This document shows positions 5,370-12,118 of a stretch of 13,521 nt of DNA, piece after piece. A model generated the notes under the pieces. The model ran no database searches. It had not been told where the DNA came from and worked only from the letters and a program-made list of their open reading frames with translations. Source of the stretch: Pseudomonadota bacterium (GTDB lineage Bacteria > Pseudomonadota > Gammaproteobacteria > Halothiobacillales > Halothiobacillaceae); the NCBI GenBank assembly GCA_021795795.1, contig JAJYPA010000191.1, forward strand, positions 1 through 13,521. Reading direction: 5' to 3'. Every line of letters begins with the position of its first letter. Within the stretch, counting starts at the first letter, position 1. The translations under genes were made by a program, and so were the position numbers.

Positions 5370-7436
5370 TTATTCAGCCTCTTCTTCAATCTCGGTTTCA
5401 GTCAGATCTTCTTCATGCTCCTGCTGTATTCGTGGCGCCGATAATGCTAATGCGGGTGCGCCGGAGCCGGACATCTCGGTTATCATTTTCATCATCTCAA
5501 AGGCCATTCCAGCGCCGGGCACCAGAAGAGCGTCCAGCGCTTGCCCGACCACGTGGTCACCAACGATCTCGCCCACGCCACCCTCACTTTGTTGCTGAGA
5601 TGGTTGGTCAATCTGTTGTTGAGGTGGTTGGATGTTCAATTGTTTCGGCTGCTCTGGGTCTTTCTCTTTTTTAGTCAATGCGTCAGATGGAGGAATGGGA
5701 ATGTCAACTTTCGGCGGCACAGCGCCCCATGTGGGCCGTGCATAGCGCGGGAGCACCCAGCGCGCCTGGTGCTTCTCTCTGCTTCCCCGCCGGTTCGGAT
5801 TGGGTTGAAACGGCCAATCAAGCAATCCTACGAATTCCGACCCGGCTACAGTCAGTATTGCCCGAGGCCCCTGCTTTGTAACCTTCACTATCTGCCAAAA
5901 TTGCGATGGGAGCACCGTATGCTCTTTGACTCGCTGGTATGATCCACCCTGGCTGCTGCCGCCCTGTGCGCCACCGGAGACATTATATTGTGAAGAAAAC
6001 CGCTCAAGGTCCCGCTCACCAATCAGCAACGCCGCCCATTTCTGGTCTTCTGGTTCAACTATTCTACCCAGAATCTTGGTAGCGGTTTGCATCGCCCAGC
6101 TCCGCGCGGTTGTCTTTGAATACTTTTCTTCGATCTGGTTGATGCCCTGGCACCCTAGAATTATACGAACGCCCTTTGACCTTAAAACCTCAAGCGCTTC
6201 AGTAATGGATGGAATTTTCCCCATCCGGGGAACCTCATCCAAAATTAACCAGACCCGCCTTTTCTCTGGCGAAACGTCCTCCAGATCCTCCAATTTCAAG
6301 ACAATCTGCTCTATTATAGAGGCGCACCACGCTTCGCTTATGGCTTTCGCTGAGGGGCGGAAGCCGAGCACTGCAATAGATGGAACCCTCCCCGCGATCC
6401 AGCCGTTCACACTCCATTGTTTACCTTTTGCTGCGTCTTTCAAATCATCGGCGGCAACCCCCAAATTTACCACATGGGTAAGGTAAGCTGAGATGTTTGC
6501 AAGGAAGCTTGTCGTCGTTTTACTGTCCGCGCCGCCGCCTATAAGTGCCGCCGCAACTGGATTTTCGCGCGTGATTATTTCTTTTAGCACCTTAAAATCC
6601 GCCAGGGACTCAGCGCAGCGTTTTGCCAGTTCGGCGAAGCCCCAAGCTTCTCCGTGTTCCCGTTGAACGTCAGATATGATACCTGTAACCAAACTTCTGG
6701 CCCCGTTAGTCCACATGGGATTGTCGGACTTTTCAGGTTCCGGAATGAGCGTATTGGCCAAGGCTTCGGCATCCAACCTCGTGCGTATATCTCGCCCCAG
6801 TGCCCATACCGCAGACCGTGTATCCCACGGCGCCAATAGCGCGAATTGTTTGCCGATTCGTTCTCCTGTGCCTATTTTCTGCTCAAAGTCCCCCTTGAAT
6901 GAAAAAATGATGGCTTTGTCACCACGTTCAACAATCCGATTGATCATGGGCCACAAAATGGTGGTTTTCCCTGCACCTGACCCACCAACGACAAGCATGT
7001 GTGAGGCTTCCAAGGCTTCGGTGGTCTGTATCTTGGGATGAATATATATGCCTTCGTTTTTCCCCTTAACCGGCGGCGAGGCTTCCAGAATCGCCTGCTG
7101 CATGAGCTTTGGTTTACGGGTGAGTTGGGATCCACGGATATGGATTTCTGCAGAGATATTCCCCGCTAGGAACCCAGCTACACCACCTGCCATCGCGCCG
7201 ATGCCTGCCCCTCCGGCAAAGATCGGCATATACGCATGGGGCAAGATGCCAGCTTGATGAATCGCCGCGACGATCGTGCTGGGAGATATGAAACCCGCCC
7301 CTTTCCATATCCCCACAGTTTCCCAGCCCGTGAAATATCCCACGGCCCCGCCTACAACCGCCCCTAAACCTATGACCTCAAAAAAGCCTGAACCCGCTTG
7401 AAAACGGGGATCGTTAGGGCCTGAATATTTATTCAT
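5370..7436 (-). CDS. traD: Type IV coupling protein (VirD4/TraD/TrwB family ATPase)
   Basis: This 688-residue ATPase links the relaxosome to the secretion channel and drives DNA transfer. Two N-terminal membrane segments (about 18-37 and 70-92) anchor it. The nucleotide-binding domain carries Walker A GGSGAGKTT at 151-159, the IIFSFKGDF segment typical of the family at about 176-184, NPMWTNGAR at about 239-247 and Walker B VWLILDE at 395-401, followed by PRMGKIP. A Gln/Pro-rich region (about 600-630) leads to an acidic tail ending EEDLTETEIEEEAE, as in TraD proteins that contact relaxosome partners by the tail. The ATG at 7436 has no strong ribosome site, but the upstream small gene overlaps it by 8 bases (ATGAATAA), so translational coupling is likely. 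The sequence resembles TraD/TrwB-type proteins, the usual partners of MOBF relaxases. Confidence 0.93.
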   Translation of the reverse strand: MNKYSGPNDPRFQAGSGFFEVIGLGAVVGGAVGYFTGWETVGIWKGAGFISPSTIVAAIHQAGILPHAYMPIFAGGAGIGAMAGGVAGFLAGNISAEIHIRGSQLTRKPKLMQQAILEASPPVKGKNEGIYIHPKIQTTEALEASHMLVVGGSGAGKTTILWPMINRIVERGDKAIIFSFKGDFEQKIGTGERIGKQFALLAPWDTRSAVWALGRDIRTRLDAEALANTLIPEPEKSDNPMWTNGARSLVTGIISDVQREHGEAWGFAELAKRCAESLADFKVLKEIITRENPVAAALIGGGADSKTTTSFLANISAYLTHVVNLGVAADDLKDAAKGKQWSVNGWIAGRVPSIAVLGFRPSAKAISEAWCASIIEQIVLKLEDLEDVSPEKRRVWLILDEVPRMGKIPSITEALEVLRSKGVRIILGCQGINQIEEKYSKTTARSWAMQTATKILGRIVEPEDQKWAALLIGERDLERFSSQYNVSGGAQGGSSQGGSYQRVKEHTVLPSQFWQIVKVTKQGPRAILTVAGSEFVGLLDWPFQPNPNRRGSREKHQARWVLPRYARPTWGAVPPKVDIPIPPSDALTKKEKDPEQPKQLNIQPPQQQIDQPSQQQSEGGVGEIVGDHVVGQALDALLVPGAGMAFEMMKMITEMSGSGAPALALSAPRIQQEHEEDLTETEIEEEAE

Positions 7437-7620
7437 CCGGAAGCTCTGGAGTCGTCAGTAATTTTACGGTTTCAAGATCTGGGCCGCCATCCCAATTGTC
7501 AGGTACTCCTGGTTCTAAAGGATAAAGCCTGTGGAAATGTCCAATCAAAAAGCCCAGGTGCCTAACCCCGGTGGGCCAAATTTTGATAAGCCTCTTGAAA
7601 ATCCTCGTCTTGTCTTCCAT
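7429..7620 (-). CDS. Small protein encoded upstream of and overlapping the coupling-protein gene
   Basis: The product has 63 residues from ATG 7620 or 67 from ATG 7632. I prefer 7620 because GGAGACAGAA precedes it at good spacing, whereas 7632 has no clear ribosome site. The protein has a basic N-terminus (KTRIFKRLIKIWPTG), a short hydrophobic patch (LGFLIGHFHRLYPL) and an acidic end (NWDGGPDLETVKLLTTPELPDE). I know no family for it. Its 8-base overlap with the coupling-protein start argues for co-translation and hence a transfer role, perhaps as an accessory of the coupling protein. Copy B of the 20-bp repeat lies 16-28 bp upstream. Confidence 0.6.
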   Translation of the reverse strand: MEDKTRIFKRLIKIWPTGVRHLGFLIGHFHRLYPLEPGVPDNWDGGPDLETVKLLTTPELPDE

Positions 7621-7647
7621 TTCTGTCTCCATTTGCTGTTCTTATAG

Positions 7648-7667
7648 ATGTGCGCAAGGCGGAAACA
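7648..7667 (-). repeat. 20-bp intergenic repeat, copy B
   Basis: It matches ATGTGYRCMAGGCGGAAACA on the plus strand. On the minus strand it is followed at once by CTATAAG, a plausible -10 element, then the small gene upstream of the coupling protein. Unlike copies A and C it has no transfer gene ending just before it; instead the oppositely oriented yefM-yoeB region begins here. Confidence 0.7.
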
Positions 7668-7718
7668 TGGTGATCTGTTGCGCGAAACGGGGTTCCGTGC
7701 CACACGATGTATGGAAGA

Positions 7719-7765
7719 TTGACTGCCAGATGCTCGCCCATTAGACTTGTACCGGGTATTGTACA
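7719..7765 (+). promoter_or_regulatory. yefM-yoeB promoter and paired operator
   Basis: TTGACT (7719-7724) and TAGACT (7742-7747) are separated by 17 bp and form a good sigma70 promoter. TGTACC (7748-7753) and TGTACA (7760-7765) lie at the predicted start, 12 bp apart centre to centre. Known yefM-yoeB operators, as I recall them, carry TGTACA-core palindromes at this spacing, so autorepression by YefM-YoeB is expected. Confidence 0.75.
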
Positions 7766-7777
7766 GGAGGCATAGTC

Positions 7778-8032
7778 ATGCATATTGTTAGCTATTCGGA
7801 AGCTCGTGAGAATCTCAAGGCGGTGATGGATAGAGCCGTTGAGGATGCGGATGTCACAGTCATTACGCGGCGAGGATCGGCCAACGCGGTTTTGCTTTCG
7901 CAGGATCTTTTCGACAGCCTGATGGAGACTGTTCACCTGCTGCGCTCACCGGCCAATGCGACGCATCTGGCTCAGTCCATCGCGCAAGACCAGGCAGGCC
8001 GAACATCTTCCCGTGATCTGTCTGATGCCTGA
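7778..8032 (+). CDS. yefM: YefM/Phd-family antitoxin
   Basis: This 84-residue protein neutralises YoeB and binds its own operator. The N-terminal DNA-binding fold is clear: MHIVSYSEARENLKAVMDRA, then VTVITRRGSANAVLLSQDLFDSLMETVHLL, closely matching the YefM pattern. The variable C-terminal segment, which wraps the toxin, follows from about 60. AGGAGG at 7766-7771 lies at correct spacing before ATG 7778. The last codons overlap the toxin start (ATG 8025, TGA 8030-8032), giving the normal coupled antitoxin-first order. The promoter and operator precede it directly. The operon faces opposite to the neighbouring tra genes, consistent with an independently acquired stability module. Confidence 0.93.
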   Translation: MHIVSYSEARENLKAVMDRAVEDADVTVITRRGSANAVLLSQDLFDSLMETVHLLRSPANATHLAQSIAQDQAGRTSSRDLSDA

Positions 8033-8285
8033 ACGTATAGCCTGGACGTTGGCCGCGTGGGAAGATTATGAATACTGGCAAGGGCAGGACCGAAAAACCC
8101 TCCGAAGATTGAACGCGCTGATACGGGATTGCCTGCGAAGCCCGCATTCAGGAATCGGTAAGCCGGAACCGCTGCGGGAAAACCTCTCAGGATACTGGTC
8201 CAGACGCATTGACAACGTTAACCGCTTGGTCTACCGCGCCACGACTACGGAACTGATCATTATTTCCTGCAGGTACCACTACTGA
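8025..8285 (+). CDS. yoeB: YoeB-family toxin (ribosome-dependent mRNA endonuclease)
   Basis: This 86-residue toxin of the RelE/YoeB superfamily would cleave mRNA at the ribosomal A site when not bound by YefM. The start at ATG 8025 gives MPERIAWTLAAWEDYEYW, which lines up with the known YoeB N-terminus. The frame stays open upstream inside yefM, but that extension would be unusual. The hallmark stretches are KPEPLRENLSGYWSRRI and VNRLVYRATTTELIIISCRYHY. The catalytic Glu (KPEPL), Arg (SRRI) and the terminal His-Tyr pair are all present, so the enzyme looks active. Length matches the family. The gene overlaps yefM by 8 bases and is followed by a terminator-like hairpin. Confidence 0.94.
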   Translation: MPERIAWTLAAWEDYEYWQGQDRKTLRRLNALIRDCLRSPHSGIGKPEPLRENLSGYWSRRIDNVNRLVYRATTTELIIISCRYHY

Positions 8286-8320
8286 TTCTGCTAAACAATG
8301 CAGAACACCCGCCTACGAAC

Positions 8321-8356
8321 AAGACCCCGCAGCCAACCGCCACAGGGTCTTTCTTT
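8321..8356 (+). terminator. Putative terminator after yoeB
   Basis: AAGACCC (8321-8327) pairs with GGGTCTT (8345-8351), and the 3' arm runs into TTTCTTT. The loop is long (17 bases), so efficiency is uncertain, but position and T tract fit termination of the yefM-yoeB transcript. Confidence 0.5.
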
Positions 8357-8376
8357 GGTCTGTACCGTCCTCAACC

Positions 8377-10227
8377 TCAACCAGCCGAAGGATCGTTCCA
8401 TGCCCCATAGGTGTTGAAATCTCCGGCGGGCAACGCCTGGGTGCCCAGGGAGGAACCGTTGTTCACCGCGCCGTAAAAGGTATTGGGGAACAGCGCGTAC
8501 TGAGCGGTGTACTTCGACGCGGGGAAGTTCACATAGCTGTTGTCGTTGACCAGAAACGTCGAGCCGGAGGACAGGGCCAGGGTATTGGTCGTCAAATACA
8601 TTCCGCCGCCGTTGGGGATGCTCCAGGGCACCACGTTGGAGACGCTGCCGGCGACGGTAATCCGTCCGCCGCCAACGGTCGTCGGATCGCCCGCGCTGTC
8701 GGTCACCAAGGCCAGCAGTCCGGGGAAATAGTAGTTCACCGCGTTGAAATTCGGGTTGCCCAAAACTATGTTGTTCGCCGTCACCACCAGGTGATCCGTC
8801 GCCGTCACGGCAGGCGCCTGCGCGGCGACGCTGCCGCCCCCGCTCAAGGGACTGGACACGAGGTTGGCCGGGATGGCTCCTTGCATGTTCCAGTTGAACA
8901 GATTGGCGCTGCCATTCACGGCGATGTTGATGAACTGCTGCTTCGCGCCCAGGGACAACGGGTTGATCACGAGGCCCACCGTATCGGCGTAGCTTGCCGT
9001 GCTGCCATCCGGATTCACATTCACCACGAAACCGTTGTAGCGCCAGTCACCGCCATGGGCCTGACCGCCCGAAGGGTTGGCCATGTTCCCGTAGATGTTG
9101 GCGTAAATATTGGTCCCGCCCGCCACGTTCACCGTACCGGAGCCGCTTTCGTAGACGTTGTTGACATCGTTAAACTGAATGGCGTTCGCGGCATCGAGGC
9201 TGCCCGCGATGGTGACGTCCCCCGCCGCTTGACCGGCCTGTTCCGGCAATCCGGAGATCGCAACCAAAGACCCGGACGCGGTGGCCCCCTGGGCAATGTT
9301 CAGCCCGTTGGTTAGCATCAGAAACAGGTCCCCAGCACCACCGGTGTTGGACGTACCGTTGGGATCGCCCGCGATATCGCCGGTCACGTTCACCACGCCA
9401 CCCTGCGCCCCATCCAGTTCCATGGGCGCGCTGGCCGACCCGCCGCTCAAGGTCAATACGGCGTTGGGATTGATGACGCCCTGACCGGAAGTAATATCGG
9501 TGGTGATCTTCACCCCCTCGCCGGCGGATGCCACGAAATAATTCCCCGCCGAGTTGTTTCCGGTGATGTTGGAGGCACCGATGTTGACCGCGCCGTTGCC
9601 GGCGACGAGCAGTTCACTGGTCCCATTGAACTGCACTCCGGAAGCCACGGTAACCGCACCGTTGTTCGTCGGAGTGCTGCCATTGATGGTGATGGCACCG
9701 TTCGCGGCAATATACGACGCGGGATCGACGGCATATCCCAGGACATTGACGTAAGGAGCGTTGACGACCGCCGTGCCATCCAGCGTCACTCCGTTGGCGT
9801 TGGCGATCACGAGGGAAGGCGCACCGCCGCTGTTCGGGCTGCTCACGCCGATGGTCCCCGCAATCTCGCTGGGGTTGCCCGTCGCATCCACCACCAGCAC
9901 CTGAGTTCCGGTATTGCCCTGGTTGACGATGTTCAGCGTGGCGCCCTGACCGATGTCAAAACCCGCATTGGTCGTGATTCCAGACGGAGCACTGACGGCT
10001 TGCGTCTGAATATCCGGCGTGCCGCCCCACTGCATCACGATCTGCGCATTGGAATTATAGGTGATGGTGCCCGCAGATCCTGAACCGTTGTAGGTGGCCG
10101 ACACATTGGACTGGAAACTCCCCGGCAGGCTACCCGCAGGCACCGCCGCATCCGCCAGTCCCGCCAAGCCCAAGAGAGCACCCAATACCGCAACCTTCAA
10201 GATTTGCCGCTTGATCCGCATGTCCAT
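8377..10227 (-). CDS. Secreted filamentous-haemagglutinin-like (TPS domain) beta-helix protein
   Basis: The product has about 616 residues and appears to be an exported adhesin-like protein. I chose ATG 10227, or the in-frame ATG 10221, because AAAGGAA precedes them and a classical signal peptide follows (MRIKRQILKVAVLGALLGLAGLADAA, shown here in two parts: MRIKRQILKVAVLGA and LLGLAGLADAA). The longer frame to 10413 would run back over the upstream gene. After cleavage, Gly/Asn/Ser/Thr-rich beta-strand repeats dominate. A stretch at about 137-160 (PSLVIANANGVTLDGTAVVN) resembles the NPNG-type motif of two-partner-secretion haemagglutinin N-terminal domains. No cysteines are evident in the mature part, which is usual for such exoproteins. 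At about 600 residues it is short for the family. No TpsB-type transporter gene lies in the window. It sits 62 bp downstream of a small regulator-like gene in the same direction. Confidence 0.75.
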   Translation of the reverse strand: MDMRIKRQILKVAVLGALLGLAGLADAAVPAGSLPGSFQSNVSATYNGSGSAGTITYNSNAQIVMQWGGTPDIQTQAVSAPSGITTNAGFDIGQGATLNIVNQGNTGTQVLVVDATGNPSEIAGTIGVSSPNSGGAPSLVIANANGVTLDGTAVVNAPYVNVLGYAVDPASYIAANGAITINGSTPTNNGAVTVASGVQFNGTSELLVAGNGAVNIGASNITGNNSAGNYFVASAGEGVKITTDITSGQGVINPNAVLTLSGGSASAPMELDGAQGGVVNVTGDIAGDPNGTSNTGGAGDLFLMLTNGLNIAQGATASGSLVAISGLPEQAGQAAGDVTIAGSLDAANAIQFNDVNNVYESGSGTVNVAGGTNIYANIYGNMANPSGGQAHGGDWRYNGFVVNVNPDGSTASYADTVGLVINPLSLGAKQQFINIAVNGSANLFNWNMQGAIPANLVSSPLSGGGSVAAQAPAVTATDHLVVTANNIVLGNPNFNAVNYYFPGLLALVTDSAGDPTTVGGGRITVAGSVSNVVPWSIPNGGGMYLTTNTLALSSGSTFLVNDNSYVNFPASKYTAQYALFPNTFYGAVNNGSSLGTQALPAGDFNTYGAWNDPSAG

Positions 10228-10289
10228 TTCCTTTGCCCATGAGGGCTTCAAAATCTGCAATACTGGCGCGGATTGTCTCGTCAACCGTC

Positions 10290-10514
10290 CTACGCCTTTC
10301 CGTCGTTCATTCGGGCTTCCAGAGCCGCCAGACGGCGTTCCAGATCGTCCATGCGACTCCGCATGGCGGGCGTGCCCAAACCCGATTCGGGCACCAGCAT
10401 GTCCCGAATCCACTCCCCAATCCCCATCCCCGCAGCTGCCGCTTTCTCATGAATCAGCCGCTTCTGCTCCAAGGACACCATGACCACGATGCGTTCATCC
10501 AGTTTCGTTTCCAT
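10290..10514 (-). CDS. Small ribbon-helix-helix-like protein (74 aa)
   Basis: The pattern DERIVVMVSLEQKRLIHEKA then AAAGMGIGEWIRDML resembles a ribbon-helix-helix strand followed by two helices, as in CopG/MobC-like DNA-binding proteins. A C-terminal coiled-coil-like segment (MRSRMDDLERRLAALEARMN) could mediate assembly. The ATG at 10514 is preferred because a strong promoter places the transcript start within a base or two of it; the longer 86-residue frame from 10550 would begin inside the -35 element. The gene lies just upstream of the secreted-protein gene in the same direction, so it may regulate that pair. An alternative is a relaxosome accessory protein. The assignment is by pattern only. 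Confidence 0.65.
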   Translation of the reverse strand: METKLDERIVVMVSLEQKRLIHEKAAAAGMGIGEWIRDMLVPESGLGTPAMRSRMDDLERRLAALEARMNDGKA

Positions 10515-10556
10515 GTCGAATACCATAGCGCAAGGATAGTGCCTTGTCAAATTGAC
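10515..10556 (-). promoter_or_regulatory. Strong sigma70 promoter giving a leaderless transcript, with overlapping operator dyad
   Basis: On the minus strand TTGACA (10550-10545) and TATGGT (10527-10522) are exactly 17 bp apart. Only seven bases separate the -10 from the ATG at 10514, so the mRNA would begin at or one base before the start codon. A dyad GTCAA-a-TTGAC (10546-10556) covers the -35 and is a good candidate site for autorepression by the ribbon-helix-helix-like product. Confidence 0.65.
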
Positions 10557-10590
10557 CAGTACGCAACACTCATGCTCATTGGCGGGACGT

Positions 10591-10614
10591 AAAAAAGGGC
10601 GGCCGCGGCCGCCC
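10591..10614 (-). terminator. Strong intrinsic terminator after the 466-aa gene
   Basis: An 18-bp perfect palindrome (10597-10614, GGGCGGCCG/CGGCCGCCC) forms a 7-bp GC-only stem with a CGCG loop. On the minus strand it is followed by TTTTTT (10596-10591). It lies 16 bp past the stop of the 466-residue gene and ends transcription from the right-hand tra segment before the accessory genes. Confidence 0.92.
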
Positions 10615-10630
10615 TGGTGATGGAGGATAC

Positions 10631-12031
10631 TTATTGAGGCTTGCTGCCGCCCGGCGGAATCACCCCAGACGCCGCCACATTCTGCATTTGCTGCGCACCA
10701 GAAATGGTGACTGTGCTGCCGGCATTCTGTACTAAACTGGCGTAACTTTGAGCCGCCGTTTGGGACGTGATCGAAGCAGTCTGCACTCCATCGGATGTCA
10801 GCCCTTGGCTGAACACATAGGAAGCCATCTGCGCTGACGGTTCTGCTCCACCATCCATCTGCAAAGCACTGCTTGCCGCTGCATTCAAAGTGGCGGAACT
10901 GACGGAAACATTATTATCAACGATCGTTGGATTAAACCCATTCGCCTGTAAGGCGGAAAGAGCATACTTTCCATAACCCGTGTAGACATAACCACCGCAG
11001 ATGAGTGCACCGCCTGCGGTAACGCTGCAAGACTGGTTATTGGAGGCTGACGGCACGGTTGGATTCGGAGGCGGCGGCAGACTCTCAAAATAAGCGTTGG
11101 CGGCGTTCGCAAAGCCGTTCTGGTAGCCGGATTGCACCCAGGACATGCAGACCTGCGGCACATTGGCCACGCCGCCTGAATTCAATGTCTGAATCACTTG
11201 ACTCAAGTCGCCTGATGCGTCCTTCAGAAAAGCCTCCGCGTCCCCATCGTCGTTGGGGAGATACTTCATCAATGGTTGCGTGGAATCGTAGTAGTTGTAC
11301 CCAGAACCATATTGAACGACAAAACTAGACAGCGCCTGGCTTGGCTGCTCCCCGGAAGCCAGCGCGTTCTGCGCGTTCACCAAAGATTGCGTCGCATTTT
11401 GCAGTTGACTGGTGGTAACCGTACCTTGATTGCCAGCAATGTTCTCCTCCCAGAATAAAGCAAGGGAAGTGTCGGCAACCGGACTAGGGCCAGTATATCC
11501 TGCACCGTAATCCGCAACTGCGGTTGACGCGCCGGACAGTCCATAGTAATCCATTGTGCTCTGCGCCCACGAACCGCCAGATGAGATGCCATTTTCCTCT
11601 GCCTGATTCACATACGGCGTACAGGTGTTGATCGTGTTGATCGCCTGTTGCGTGGCCGCCGGCAAGGTGGATTGAGGCTGTGCACCCATGATGGCTTCGG
11701 CGAAGAACGCGCCGGTGGACGGCCCCGCGCCATGAGGCACGGGGATCTCCGATTGCGGCACGTAAAATGGCTTCGGCATGTCATAGGTATCCACGTTCGG
11801 CGCCAGAGCCCATTGCGCCGGGCCTTTCCAGTTCGGACCAAAAGGACCGTTCATGGAGGCTGCGGATGCCACGGGAGAAATTGCCGAGATGGCGCACAAC
11901 GCGCCGGCCAACGAAATGACGATACGCTTTTTCATAGCAGCGCTTGACGCAAAAGTGGCCAAACCAGTGATCATGGCCACAGACAGCGTGGCGATGACGG
12001 ACTTACGAATAAGGGGCTTTGATGAACGCAT
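10631..12031 (-). CDS. Exported protein of unknown function with two tandem signal-peptide-like sequences (466 aa)
   Basis: I do not recognise the family. From ATG 12031, which has AGGAG at fair spacing, the N-terminus reads as a signal peptide ending near TFASSAA (about 1-32). A second one follows at once, MKKRIVISLAGALCAISAIS then PVASAAS (33-59). The mature part has an aromatic/Pro-rich start (NGPFGPNWKGPAQWALAPNV), a Gln/Asn/Ser/Ala-rich body and four Cys (in NTCTPY, QVCMSW, NQSCSV and LICGGY), suggesting a periplasmic or surface protein with disulfides. It lies 87 bp downstream of the traI-like gene, with copy C of the 20-bp repeat between, and ends at a strong terminator. Context suggests a transfer-apparatus or surface component. 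The internal ATG at 11935 lacks a clear ribosome site, though it remains possible. Confidence 0.75.
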   Translation of the reverse strand: MRSSKPLIRKSVIATLSVAMITGLATFASSAAMKKRIVISLAGALCAISAISPVASAASMNGPFGPNWKGPAQWALAPNVDTYDMPKPFYVPQSEIPVPHGAGPSTGAFFAEAIMGAQPQSTLPAATQQAINTINTCTPYVNQAEENGISSGGSWAQSTMDYYGLSGASTAVADYGAGYTGPSPVADTSLALFWEENIAGNQGTVTTSQLQNATQSLVNAQNALASGEQPSQALSSFVVQYGSGYNYYDSTQPLMKYLPNDDGDAEAFLKDASGDLSQVIQTLNSGGVANVPQVCMSWVQSGYQNGFANAANAYFESLPPPPNPTVPSASNNQSCSVTAGGALICGGYVYTGYGKYALSALQANGFNPTIVDNNVSVSSATLNAAASSALQMDGGAEPSAQMASYVFSQGLTSDGVQTASITSQTAAQSYASLVQNAGSTVTISGAQQMQNVAASGVIPPGGSKPQ

Positions 12032-12095
12032 GGGGAATCACTCCTGTAATGATGAACGGGTTAGGGCTTCTGTCCTGTTGACTTTCCTTCCACTA

Positions 12096-12115
12096 ATGTG
12101 CGCCAGGCGGAAACA
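12096..12115 (-). repeat. 20-bp intergenic repeat, copy C
   Basis: It matches ATGTGYRCMAGGCGGAAACA and begins 3 bp after the traI-like stop codon. It lies 64 bp upstream of the 466-residue gene's start. Its centre contains the dyad GCGCC-a-GGCG, the most symmetric of the three copies. Confidence 0.7.
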
Positions 12116-12118
12116 TTT

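Noticed and set aside
7956..8024. Upstream start of yoeB inside yefM
   Set aside because: ATG 8025 gives the family-typical N-terminus and the usual 8-base overlap.
10228..10413. Longer start for the secreted beta-helix protein (62 extra codons)
   Set aside because: It overlaps the ribbon-helix-helix-like gene and would bury a classical signal peptide in the interior of the protein.
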